Assembly: GCF_000380965.1 (NCBI RefSeq)
Contig: NZ_KB905569.1
Coordinates: forward strand, 1-64,000
Length of the DNA: 64,000 nt
Direction of reading: 5' to 3'
Source: Paenibacillus ginsengihumi DSM 21568
GTDB taxonomy: Bacteria; Bacillota; Bacilli; Paenibacillales; NBRC-103111
Under the pieces are notes generated by a model that was given only the letters and a program-made list of their open reading frames with translations, was not told where the DNA came from and searched no databases. Position numbers and translations under genes: made by a program. Of this stretch, positions 16,560-24,341 are shown piece by piece; the stretch's first letter is position 1, and each line of letters begins with the position of its first letter.

Positions 16560-16871
16560 TCAGTTTTTGTTCACCAGCGCATAGACGCCTCGCACGATTA
16601 AAGCTCCGGAGAATACGACCATCGATACCACGCCCGCCAAATCCAGGACAGAGTCCAGTGCGGACAGCACGGTTCCGGCTACCGGCACGGCGGTGAAAAC
16701 ATAGCCGCCGAGCAAGCCGGCGCCATATACGACCGTTTTTTTAACGTTACAGAAAGTTTAACTTCGCTAAAGCATTAAAGCGAAGTGCGACTTTCTGTAC
16801 CAAGAAAAACTACCGCTAAAACGCGGTCGCTCATCCTTGAAAGGACGTCGATAGACGTTTTTCTTATCCAT
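16560..16871 (-). pseudogene. Small membrane protein gene interrupted by a palindromic element
   Basis: A very strong site AGGAGGAGGTG precedes ATG 16871. The frame reads MDKKNVYRRPFKDERPRF and so on for 34 codons to TAG. After another in-frame TAA, the same frame continues as VKKTVVYGAGLLGGYVF through two hydrophobic helices to LVNKN and a stop at 16560. A 52-base palindrome at 16748-16799 sits exactly where the frame breaks. The downstream part has no start codon or ribosome binding site of its own. I infer one gene broken by the element, but two unrelated pieces cannot be excluded. Confidence 0.45.
16748..16799. repeat. 52-bp palindromic element (MITE-like)
   Basis: The outer arms TACAGAAAGT and ACTTTCTGTA (10 bp, perfect) enclose inner arms ACTTCGCT and AGCGAAGT (8 bp, perfect). 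TA at both ends would fit a TA target duplication. The word GTTACAGAAAGTTT recurs at about 41794 in another intergenic region. Confidence 0.7.
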
Positions 16872-16990
16872 TCGGACAACACCTCCTCCTTTAGCACTGC
16901 TACATCTTATGTCGCGCTGCCGAGCCCGCGTGGTTCGTTGGCGGAGCGTTCAGCGGATACTCGCGCAAAAATGAGTCTTTTCAAACAACA

Positions 16991-17013
16991 ACTTATCTGA
17001 TAACCTGATAAGT
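16991..17013 (+). promoter_or_regulatory. Candidate operator upstream of lutABC
   Basis: A perfect 7-bp inverted repeat, ACTTATC-9 bases-GATAAGT, ends 39 bases before the lutA start. It is well placed to be bound by the GntR-type regulator or another repressor. I cannot see a convincing promoter next to it. Confidence 0.4.
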
Positions 17014-17051
17014 AATGACGGATTCAATTATGATGATGAAGGATGATATCG

Positions 17052-17798
17052 ATGCGCGTGTCTTTATTTGTCACTTGTCTTGCCGACATGATGTATCCCG
17101 ATGTGGCTGAAAGCGTTGTCCGGCTGCTTCACCGCTACGGGTGCGAGGTCGATTTTCCCGAGCTGCAGACGTGCTGCGGCCAGCCGGCCTTCAACAGCGG
17201 CTATCAGGACGAGGCCCGCGAGGTGGCCCGCAACCTGATTCGCGCTTTCGAGCACAGCGATTACGTCGTATCGCCGTCCGGCTCCTGTACCGGAATGGTT
17301 CACCATTATTATCCGCAGCTGTTCGCGAACGAGCCGGAGTGGAAGGCGAAGGCGGAGGCGTTTATAGAGAAGACGTATGAATTTACCCAGTTTCTCGTGC
17401 GGGTGCTCGGCGTGGAGGATGTCGGGGCTTTTTTTCCGGAAAAAGTCACCTATCATCCGTCCTGTCATGCCTCCCGGCTGCTGGGCATCAAGGAAGAGCC
17501 GCAAGTGCTGCTCAGCAACGTGAAGGGGCTCGAGTTCGTCGATCTGCCGCACAAGGAGGATTGCTGCGGCTTCGGCGGCACGTTCGCCGTGAAGATGGCG
17601 GATATGTCGGAGGCGATGGTATGCGAGAAGGTAGCCAACGTATGCGCGACGAACGCGTCGGTGCTCGTCGGCACCGATATGGGCTGTCTGATGAACATTG
17701 ACGGCCGATTGAACAAAGAGAACAAGCCGATGCGCGTCATGCATATTGCACAGCTGCTGGAGGAAGGGGTGAAGCGCGGTGAGCGGACAGGCGATTGA
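17052..17798 (+). CDS. lutA: L-lactate utilisation protein LutA
   Basis: 248 residues. Two CCG-type cysteine motifs, TCCGQPAFNSGY and DCCGFGGTFAVK, are the iron-sulfur or heterodisulfide reductase-like signatures of LutA/LldE. ATG 17052 has GAAGGATG suitably upstream; the in-frame ATG at 17043 is too close to that site. LutA, LutB and LutC together oxidise L-lactate to pyruvate at the membrane in B. subtilis. lutB begins 20 bases before the lutA stop. Confidence 0.93.
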   Translation: MRVSLFVTCLADMMYPDVAESVVRLLHRYGCEVDFPELQTCCGQPAFNSGYQDEAREVARNLIRAFEHSDYVVSPSGSCTGMVHHYYPQLFANEPEWKAKAEAFIEKTYEFTQFLVRVLGVEDVGAFFPEKVTYHPSCHASRLLGIKEEPQVLLSNVKGLEFVDLPHKEDCCGFGGTFAVKMADMSEAMVCEKVANVCATNASVLVGTDMGCLMNIDGRLNKENKPMRVMHIAQLLEEGVKRGERTGD

Positions 17799-19272
17799 TG
17801 AGAAGCAGCTGATCGGAACGGGGCTGAAAAAGCGTACGGAAGAAGCGCTGGCCAATGATTTCCTGCGCAAGGCCGTCGCCTTTACGACGGATAAGCTGCG
17901 CACGGGAAAACGGCAGGCGATGGACGATTTCGGCCATTGGGAGGAATGGCGGGAGAGGGCCCGGGCCATCCGCAAGCATGTGGTCGAGAATCTGGATTAT
18001 TATTTGACGCAGTTCTCCGACAACGTCGCCAAGACGGGCGGACATGTCTACTTCTGCCAAAGCGGCGAAGAAGCGGTGCGGACGTTCCTGGACATTGCCG
18101 AGAAGCGGCGGGCGAAGCTCGTGGCGAAGGGCAAGTCGATGGTGTCCGAGGAGATTCATTTGAACCACCGCCTGGAGGAGAAGGGGATCGAGGCGATCGA
18201 GACGGATCTTGGCGAATACATTTTGCAATTGGCCAAGGAAACGCCGTCTCATCTGATCATTCCCGCCATTCATAAGAACAAGCAGCAGATCGCCGATATT
18301 TTCTCCGCGGAGTCGGGCGAATCGTTCGCGCCGGAGACGAAGGTGCTTGCCGGCTACGCCCGCCAGCGGCTGCGGAATTATTTTCTGGAGGCGGACATCG
18401 GGCTGACCGGCTGCAATTTCGCCGTCGCCGAGTCGGGCTCGATCACGCTCGTCTCCAACGAAGGCAACGGCCGGATGGTGAGCACGCTGCCGAAGTGCCA
18501 TGTCGTCGTCATGGGCATGGAGCGGCTCGTCCCGTCCTACGACGATCTCGAGGTCGTGCTGAACATGCTGGCGCGCAGCGCGACAGGGCAGAAGCTGACG
18601 ACCTATACGTCGATGATTACGGGGCCGCGCCGCGAGGGCGAGCTGGACGGGCCGGAGGAGCTGCATGTCATCGTGCTCGACAACGGCCGGTCGGCGCAGC
18701 TCGGCGACCCGGTATTCCAGGAGGTGCTGCACTGCATTCGCTGCGCGGCTTGTCTCAATGTCTGCCCGGTATACCGCCACGTCGGCGGCCATACGTACGG
18801 CAGCGTATACAGCGGCCCGATCGGCGCCGTGCTGACGCCTTTGCTGCAGCAGGACATGAAGGAAGCGGGACAGCTCGCCTACGCCTCGAGCCTGTGCGGC
18901 GCCTGCTACGAGGCGTGCCCGGTGAAAATTCCGCTGCATGACATGCTTGTGCAGCTGCGGGCGCGCAAGGTGAAGCTCGGGCTGACGCCGCTGGCGGAAC
19001 GGGTGGCGTTCAAGACGTATCAGACCGCCTTCGGCAACGTCACGCTGTACCGCATGGCGGCCAAATCGGTTTATTATTTGCAAAAGCCGCTCATTCGCAA
19101 AGGCTATATCAAGCAGGGGATCGGGCCGCTCGCCGGCTGGACGCAGTCGCGCTTTTTGCCGATGAAGCCGAAGAAGAGCTTCCGCGAACGGTGGGAGGAG
19201 CTTCAGCGCGAGCTGAAGGCGCAGGGCCGACCGGGATCGGGCGCATCTGCTCAAGGAGGTGACCGGGCATGA
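17779..19272 (+). CDS. lutB: L-lactate utilisation iron-sulfur protein LutB
   Basis: 497 residues from GTG 17779, preceded by GGAAGGGG. The N-terminal LUD domain includes NVAKTGGHVYFC and GCNFAVAESGSITLVSNEGNGR. Two ferredoxin-like 4Fe-4S motifs follow, CIRCAACLNVCPVY and CGACYEACPVKIP, and a C-terminal region ends in basic residues. It is the electron-transfer subunit of the LutABC complex. It overlaps lutA by 20 bases and lutC by 4. Confidence 0.94.
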   Translation: MSGQAIDEKQLIGTGLKKRTEEALANDFLRKAVAFTTDKLRTGKRQAMDDFGHWEEWRERARAIRKHVVENLDYYLTQFSDNVAKTGGHVYFCQSGEEAVRTFLDIAEKRRAKLVAKGKSMVSEEIHLNHRLEEKGIEAIETDLGEYILQLAKETPSHLIIPAIHKNKQQIADIFSAESGESFAPETKVLAGYARQRLRNYFLEADIGLTGCNFAVAESGSITLVSNEGNGRMVSTLPKCHVVVMGMERLVPSYDDLEVVLNMLARSATGQKLTTYTSMITGPRREGELDGPEELHVIVLDNGRSAQLGDPVFQEVLHCIRCAACLNVCPVYRHVGGHTYGSVYSGPIGAVLTPLLQQDMKEAGQLAYASSLCGACYEACPVKIPLHDMLVQLRARKVKLGLTPLAERVAFKTYQTAFGNVTLYRMAAKSVYYLQKPLIRKGYIKQGIGPLAGWTQSRFLPMKPKKSFRERWEELQRELKAQGRPGSGASAQGGDRA

Positions 19273-20066
19273 GTCAAGGAACGATTCGCGGCCGCGAGGC
19301 GTTCATCGCCAACCTCTCGTCAAGGCTCGGCCGCCAAGGGCCGCCAGCGGAAGCGCCGCGGCACCCTTATCGCGGAGTGCCCGATTTTTATAAGGAGATC
19401 GAACGGACGACGGAAGAGAAGATCGAATGGTTCGTGAACAGCTGGGAAGCGTTGACCGGCAAGACGCTGATCGTCGACGAGGCCGAGGCTCCGGCGCGGG
19501 TCGCGGAATGGCTCGTGGAGATAGCGAAGGAGCTTGGCGTGAAGAACGTCTCCCGCTGGGAGCATGAAGGGCTCAAGGCGCTCGGCCTGGACGCGGCGCT
19601 GCAAGCTGCCGGCATCGGCGTCGTGCCGTGGGTGCCGGTGGAAGAGGAGGGCGGCGCTAACGCCGGCTCCGCCGCCGGGGAAGCGGCCGCCTCGCAGGAA
19701 GCCGACAGCTCGAACTGGGCGAAGCGCAGCGAGCTGCTGAAGCGGACCGAGCGCTGCGAGCTCGGCATCGTCTGGCCGGATTACGCCGTGGCCAATACCG
19801 GCACGCTCGTGCTGCAGTGCTCCCCGCAGCGGGGGCGTTCCGTCAGCCTGCTGACGTCGATCCTGTTCGCCGTGTTCCGCGCGGATCAGCTGGTGAACCG
19901 GATGGGCGAGGCATTCGCTGCCATCACGGCGGGCAAGCGGCATCCGCTGGACTATGCGTCGTCGCTGAACCTGATTACCGGCCCGAGCCGCAGCGCCGAT
20001 ATCGAGAACGATCTTACGATCGGCATTCACGGTCCGGGCAAGGTGTATGCGGTGATTATCAAGTAA
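19269..20066 (+). CDS. lutC: L-lactate utilisation protein LutC
   Basis: 265 residues forming an LUD (DUF162) domain. CELGIVWPDYAVANTGTLVL and LNLITGPSRSADIENDLTIG, followed by IHGP, are the conserved blocks of LutC/YkgG. An Ala/Glu-rich insert at about residues 125-150 (GGANAGSAAGEAAASQ) looks like a flexible linker. The start overlaps the lutB stop (ATGA), after an AAGGAGGTGA-type site. A strong terminator closes the operon 21 bases after the stop codon. Confidence 0.93.
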   Translation: MSQGTIRGREAFIANLSSRLGRQGPPAEAPRHPYRGVPDFYKEIERTTEEKIEWFVNSWEALTGKTLIVDEAEAPARVAEWLVEIAKELGVKNVSRWEHEGLKALGLDAALQAAGIGVVPWVPVEEEGGANAGSAAGEAAASQEADSSNWAKRSELLKRTERCELGIVWPDYAVANTGTLVLQCSPQRGRSVSLLTSILFAVFRADQLVNRMGEAFAAITAGKRHPLDYASSLNLITGPSRSADIENDLTIGIHGPGKVYAVIIK

Positions 20067-20086
20067 ACGAGCTTAAGGCGTGGCAG

Positions 20087-20120
20087 AAAAGAACGATCGG
20101 TGCTCCGGTCGTTCTTTTTT
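20087..20120 (+). terminator. Terminator of lutABC
   Basis: AAAAGAACGATCG pairs with CGGTCGTTCTTTT (one G-U) around a six-base loop, followed by T residues. Confidence 0.85.
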
Positions 20121-20599
20121 CATATGTTGGAAATTTTATGACCTGCGGCTCGTTTCTGGAATCGCTGCCAAGGCGGAGTGCTTGCGTTACGTTCTCTGCA
20201 AATGATCGTCTTTCAGCAAACGATCGTCGCTGGCATTCGCAATCGGCGGAACCGGGCTGCCGGGAATGGATTGCGCGTTTTGCTGCCTCTCGTTGCAAGT
20301 CTCTTGTTTTGCTAGCCGCGGGCTCACGTTTGGCCGGGCAGACCTTAAGTTAACGATAGCCACAGTGCTTATTTCCCTCGAAACGCTCGATTGGAAATTG
20401 TAACGCAAGTGAGCAGCCTTATTCGGCATTTTGGGGTACCGATTCAGCGTTTTTGACAAAATAGCGTTACCTAGTTGCGTTACATTTTAAAAAGGCAGCG
20501 TTTCAGCAAAATAGCGTTTGTCACTTGCGTTAGAGATGAGAGTGCGGCTCACAGCTCGCTTGCAGCCCTCGGTTAATGGCAATCGGTAGCCTGACGAAT

Positions 20600-20731
20600 C
20601 TTGCCGGGTGAACGCCGTTCTCTTGCCGGGTGAGCACCGTCCTCTTGCCGGGTGAACGCCGTCTTCTTGCCGGGTGAGCACCGTCCTCTTGCTGGGTGAA
20701 CGCCGTTTTCTTGCCGGGTGAGCAATGTCCC
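20600..20731. repeat. Six tandem copies of a 22-bp repeat
   Basis: CTTGCCGGGTG recurs at 20600, 20622, 20644, 20666, 20688 (one mismatch) and 20710, always 22 bases apart. The second half alternates mostly between AACGCCGTTCT and AGCACCGTCCT. There are no unique spacers. Confidence 0.9.
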
Positions 20732-20750
20732 GCTCCCCGGGCGTTGCGGC

Positions 20751-20945
20751 AAATGTTGCATTTTTTACAACAAGTACAAGGGGGTGAGCCGCATCTGCAG
20801 GTCAATCATGTATAAAATGCAACATTTCAGGCATATTTCCTCGATTTGAAGCCGATTGATCCCAAATTATTGCACGAAATACAACAATGCTCTCTCCTTT
20901 CGGGGAAAGGTGGGGAAAATATTGTATTTTCTGCAGGATTCATCT
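20751..20945. repeat. About 190-bp dispersed repeat, copy 1
   Basis: Alignable by eye with 42140-42336. Shared blocks are AATGTTGCATTTTTTACAAC, then TGCAACATTT, CTCGATTTGAAGCC, CCCAAATTATTG, and GGAAAATATTGTATTTTCTG followed by CAGGATT. The copies share repeated TTGYATTTTGTACAACA-type words that can pair with one another. Confidence 0.8.
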
Positions 20946-21010
20946 CCATCGTCGGCTGAGCACGGTGAAACTGAGGAGGCCGCGGCCTTCCGGTCACATC
21001 CGGCCTTGCC

Positions 21011-21118
21011 GAGCGGCTCTGCCTAGCTCCGCAGCCAAGCCGTCCAGCTGTCCAGCCTTGCCGCGAGCGGCTCTGCCTAGCTCCGCAGCCAAGCCGTCCA
21101 GCTGTCCAGCCTTGCCGC
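21011..21118. repeat. Two tandem copies of a 54-bp repeat
   Basis: Units start GAGCGGCTCTGCCTAG at 21011 and 21065 and are identical by eye. A third partial unit (GAGCGGCGG) begins at 21119. Confidence 0.85.
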
Positions 21119-21185
21119 GAGCGGCGGTTCGCGTTTGGCCCTCGCCTCTCCGCTTGTCCGCTGGGCTCCCCTGGAAATTTCATGG

Positions 21186-21215
21186 TTGACACCTTCGAAA
21201 AGCGGGTGCTACTAT
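21186..21215 (+). promoter_or_regulatory. Sigma-A promoter of the IclR operon
   Basis: TTGACA at 21186-21191 and TACTAT at 21210-21215 are 18 bases apart. The candidate IclR operator lies just downstream. Confidence 0.65.
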
Positions 21216-21235
21216 AAAAATGTCGAAATAAAAAA

Positions 21236-21262
21236 CCAAGGTTTTATATACTAAACCATTGG
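21236..21262 (+). promoter_or_regulatory. Candidate IclR operator overlapping the ribosome binding site
   Basis: CCAAGGTTT-8 bases-AAACCATTGG is a near-perfect inverted repeat (one extra base in the right arm). The right arm runs into the GGAGG of the IclR gene. IclR-type regulators usually bind such palindromes at their own promoters, so autoregulation is likely. Confidence 0.6.
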
Positions 21263-21269
21263 AGGGCGC

Positions 21270-22031
21270 ATGGAGAAGAAATACTGGGTTCCGGCGTTGG
21301 AGAAAGCGAACGACGTGCTGCAAGCGATCGCCGAATCGCCTTCTGCGCTGAAGCTGATTGATCTGTCCAAGCGTCTCGGCATTAACAAGAGCTCCATGTT
21401 CTCTTTGCTGGCCACGATGGAAACGCTCCATTGGGTGACGAAGGAATCGGACGGCACGTATTCTCTCGGGTCGCGGATCGGCTCCTTTGGAAACGCTTTT
21501 TTCAAGCAGTTTTCCTTGATCGAACGGTTCCACAAGGAAGCGTCGGTGACGAAGCACGCCATTCAGGAGACGATTCAGCTTGCCAAGCTGGAGGGCGGCG
21601 AAGTGCTGTATCTCGCCAAGGAAGAGATGCCGTCTCCGGTCCGCCTGGCGACCGAGCCGGGCAAGAAGCTGCCGGCCTACGCTACCGCGCTGGGCAAAGC
21701 GATGCTCGCCTGGCTCGATGACGAGGCTTTCGCCGCCGCGCTCCCCGACGAAGAGCTGGGGCCGGCGCTGACTGCCCATACGGTAAGAAGCCGGCGCGAG
21801 CTGCAGGCGCAGCTGGCTGAAGTGCGCGAGCGCGGGGTCGCGTTCGACCTGCAGGAGGCCGTTATGGGCTTTTGCTGCGTGGCCGCCCCGGTTCGCGATG
21901 CCGGGGGACGAGTTGTCGCCGCGATCAGCTGCTCGATGTTCCAGCATGAATGGGAGGCCAAGAAAAGGCAGGCGCAGGAGGCGATCTGCGGTTTGGCGAA
22001 GCGGCTGTCCCAAGAGACGGATATCGCTTGA
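21270..22031 (+). CDS. IclR-family transcriptional regulator
   Basis: 253 residues. The winged helix-turn-helix at residues 8-62 (ANDVLQAIAESPSALKLIDL, then SKRLGINKSSMFSLLATME) is followed by the IclR effector domain with LPAYATALGKAMLAW, RERGVAFDLQEAVMGFCCVA and a C-terminal helix. ATG 21270 is preceded by GGAGG. It is the first gene of a same-strand cluster of sugar-acid-type enzymes and so probably their specific regulator. Confidence 0.92.
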   Translation: MEKKYWVPALEKANDVLQAIAESPSALKLIDLSKRLGINKSSMFSLLATMETLHWVTKESDGTYSLGSRIGSFGNAFFKQFSLIERFHKEASVTKHAIQETIQLAKLEGGEVLYLAKEEMPSPVRLATEPGKKLPAYATALGKAMLAWLDDEAFAAALPDEELGPALTAHTVRSRRELQAQLAEVRERGVAFDLQEAVMGFCCVAAPVRDAGGRVVAAISCSMFQHEWEAKKRQAQEAICGLAKRLSQETDIA

Positions 22032-22083
22032 TGCCAGGGACGATTTCGTTCGGACACTAACGACGATGAAGGAAGTGGATGGA

Positions 22084-22857
22084 ATGAGATTGAAGGACAA
22101 AGTTATTCTGATCACGGGCTCCGGCTCCGGGATCGGCAAAGCGACCGCGCTGTTGTTCGCCAAGGAAGGGGCGGCGGTGGTCGTCAACGATCTGATCGAG
22201 GAGAAAGGGCAGGAGACAGTCCGGGAAATCCGCGAGTCCGGCGGTCAGGCTGTGTTCGTTCAGGCCGACGTGACCGACTCTGCCTCGGTCAAGGCGATGA
22301 CGGAGACGGTGATCGGCCAGTTCGGCCGCGTCGACGTCCTGTTCAACAATGCCGGCGTCAGCGGCGTCGGCGCGATCCACGAGGTCGATGAGGACGCCTG
22401 GGACCGCGTCATTCGCATCAATATTCGCGGCGTTTTTCTGCCATCCAAGCACATTCTGCCTTATATGATGGAGCGCAAGCAGGGCACGATCATCAATATG
22501 TCGTCGTGCATCGCCGAGATCGGCCTGGCCCGCCGCGCGTCGTATTCCGCGACCAAAGGCGCGGTGCTCGCGCTGACCAAATCGATGCAGGTCGATTACG
22601 CGCCTTACAACATTCGCGTGAACGCGCTGCTGCCGGGGACGATCCTGACGCCGTTCGTGGAAAATTATTTGCGCACGTCGTACGACGATCCCGAGCAGGC
22701 GATTCAATCGATCAAATCCCGCCAACTGAGCGGCGAGCTCGGCCGTCCGGAGGATGTGGCCAAGGCCGCATTGTTCCTGGCGTCGGACGAGTCCAATTTT
22801 ATGATGGGTTCACCGCTGTACGTCGACGGGGGCGTCGTGTTCGGCAAAAACGCCTGA
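22084..22857 (+). CDS. Short-chain dehydrogenase, putative 2-keto-3-deoxy sugar acid dehydrogenase
   Basis: 257 residues. Classical SDR motifs are all present: TGSGSGIG cofactor loop, NNAGVSG, catalytic Ser in NMSSCIAEIG, and YSATKGA with the YxxxK pair. An Asp at the end of the second strand region (VVNDLIEEKG) suggests NAD rather than NADP. ATG 22084 follows AAGGAAG. In the operon it lies between the IclR gene and an FAH-family hydrolase, as in L-fucose/L-rhamnose acid pathways, where the SDR makes the 2,4-diketo acid. The specific role is inference; the SDR family is certain. Confidence 0.9.
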   Translation: MRLKDKVILITGSGSGIGKATALLFAKEGAAVVVNDLIEEKGQETVREIRESGGQAVFVQADVTDSASVKAMTETVIGQFGRVDVLFNNAGVSGVGAIHEVDEDAWDRVIRINIRGVFLPSKHILPYMMERKQGTIINMSSCIAEIGLARRASYSATKGAVLALTKSMQVDYAPYNIRVNALLPGTILTPFVENYLRTSYDDPEQAIQSIKSRQLSGELGRPEDVAKAALFLASDESNFMMGSPLYVDGGVVFGKNA

Positions 22858-23065
22858 TCTTTAGGCAAAGTCCTATTCGGTTTGATGCAGATGAGCTGAA
22901 TCAGCCGGCAAGCCGCAGGACCGGGCGGTTACCGCCGAGAAGCTGGCCGCGAGGCGCCGCTAATGCTGGAGGTTTTCAACGACGCACCGGAGGCTGGCAG
23001 ACGGCTCAAGCGAGACTTAACTGAACCGCGCACATAAAGGAAAAACGAAAGGGGACAGCATTTCT

Positions 23066-23971
23066 ATGAAACTGCTTACGATCATCGAGAACGGCGCATA
23101 CGAGCTCGGCGTCAAAACCGACCGCGGGGTGCTGCACGTGCGCAAAGCGCTGCAGGCGACCGGGGCGAGCGGGGTGCCGCAGACGGTGCATGAAGTCATT
23201 GAGGGAGGCCAGGCGGCATTGTCAGCGCTGCAATCGTTCGCCGAGCAGGCGCTGTCCGCAGCCGGCAGCGACGCCTATGTGCTGGATGAAGCAGGCATTA
23301 CCTACGGACCGTGCGTTACGCATCCGAACAAAATCATCTGCGTCGGCCTCAACTACCGCAAGCACGCGGAAGAAACGAATGCGCCGATTCCGCAATACCC
23401 GATCCTGTTCAACAAATTCAACAACACGCTGACGGGCAACGGCCACGACGTTCCGCTTCCGGTCAAGGTGTCGAGCAAGGTCGACTATGAAGCGGAACTG
23501 GTTATCGTCATCGGGAAGAAGGCGAAATACGTGTCCAAGGAGCAGGCGCTGGATCACGTATTCGGCTACTGCTGCGTCAACGATCTGTCCGCGCGCGATC
23601 TGCAGATGCGCACGCAGCAGTGGCTGCTCGGCAAATCGTGCGACGGCTTCAGCCCGCTTGGCCCTTATCTGGTGAGCGCTGACGAGGTGGGCGATCCGAA
23701 CAATCTGGAAATTCGCTGCATCGTCAATGGCGAGGTGCGCCAAAACTCCAATACATCGGATATGATCTTCCACTGCGATGAAATCGTAAGCTACATTTCC
23801 CAGCACATGACGCTTGAGCCGGGAGACATTATTTTGACCGGCACCCCGGAGGGAGTCGTGCTCGGACTGCCGGAAGAGAAGCAGGTATATCTCAAGGACG
23901 GCGACGTCGTCACGATCGAGATCGAGAAGCTCGGCTCTCTGACGAACCGCATGGTGAACGAGCGGGTCTAA
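23066..23971 (+). CDS. Fumarylacetoacetate hydrolase family protein
   Basis: 301 residues: a small N-terminal domain, then the FAH catalytic domain from about residue 85 (NKIICVGLNYRKHAEETNAP). VDYEAELVIVIGK holds two acidic metal ligands and VNDLSARDLQMRTQQW a third region. DIILTGTPEGV ends the active-site set. Members of this group hydrolyse C-C bonds of diketo acids or open related substrates using Mg or Mn. With the SDR and the dehydratase here it could cleave a 2,4-diketo-3-deoxy sugar acid. GAAAGGGGA precedes the ATG. A 208-base gap from the SDR gene shows no terminator. Confidence 0.9.
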   Translation: MKLLTIIENGAYELGVKTDRGVLHVRKALQATGASGVPQTVHEVIEGGQAALSALQSFAEQALSAAGSDAYVLDEAGITYGPCVTHPNKIICVGLNYRKHAEETNAPIPQYPILFNKFNNTLTGNGHDVPLPVKVSSKVDYEAELVIVIGKKAKYVSKEQALDHVFGYCCVNDLSARDLQMRTQQWLLGKSCDGFSPLGPYLVSADEVGDPNNLEIRCIVNGEVRQNSNTSDMIFHCDEIVSYISQHMTLEPGDIILTGTPEGVVLGLPEEKQVYLKDGDVVTIEIEKLGSLTNRMVNERV

Positions 23972-24008
23972 GCCTGACGCTGGATTCAACACGAGGAGGA
24001 ACAACCTT

Positions 24009-24323
24009 ATGGCGGCACATATTACCTCCGGCGCGGATGCGCTCGTCATGGACGCGCGCGATCACGTTGCGACGGCGATCAAAGATTTGCAGGCAGGCGA
24101 CCGCATCACTTACCGCCTGCAGGATCAGGTGCTCGAGCTGACGCTCGCCGACGCCATTCCGTTCGGCCACAAGGTGGCGATCGGCCGCATCCCGGCAGGC
24201 ACCGAGGTCCGCAAATACGGCGAAATCATCGGCCGGGCGACCGTCGATATCGCGGCCGGCCAGCACGTTCATGTGCATAACGTGGAAGGCATACGCGGCC
24301 GGGGCGACCAGGCGAGAGCGTAA
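24009..24323 (+). CDS. UxaA-type dehydratase, small (SAF domain) subunit
   Basis: 104 residues matching the N-terminal SAF domain of altronate/galactarate dehydratases: ITYRLQDQVLELTLADAIPF, then GHKVAIGRIPAGTEVRKYGE and IIGRATVDIAAGQHVHVHNV. Many species fuse this domain to the catalytic part. Here it is a separate gene 18 bases before the large subunit, as in SuyA/SuyB and the Campylobacter jejuni fucose locus. GAGGAGG-like sequence precedes the ATG. Confidence 0.88.
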   Translation: MAAHITSGADALVMDARDHVATAIKDLQAGDRITYRLQDQVLELTLADAIPFGHKVAIGRIPAGTEVRKYGEIIGRATVDIAAGQHVHVHNVEGIRGRGDQARA

Positions 24324-24341
24324 CGAACAGGAGGCAACGAC

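Larger units (their letters stand above)
20121..21185. other. Long repeat-rich intergenic region
   Basis: More than 1 kb without a convincing gene; frames here lack ribosome binding sites and simply read through repeats. Contents: two 51-base-spaced copies of CAGCGTTT...AAAATAGCGTT...TTGCGTTA (from 20445 and 20496), a 22-bp tandem array, one copy of a roughly 190-bp dispersed repeat, and two copies of a 54-bp repeat. The last three are listed separately. Confidence 0.7.

Noticed and set aside
20600-20731. CRISPR array
   Set aside because: Units are contiguous 22-mers without unique spacers, and no cas genes are in the window.
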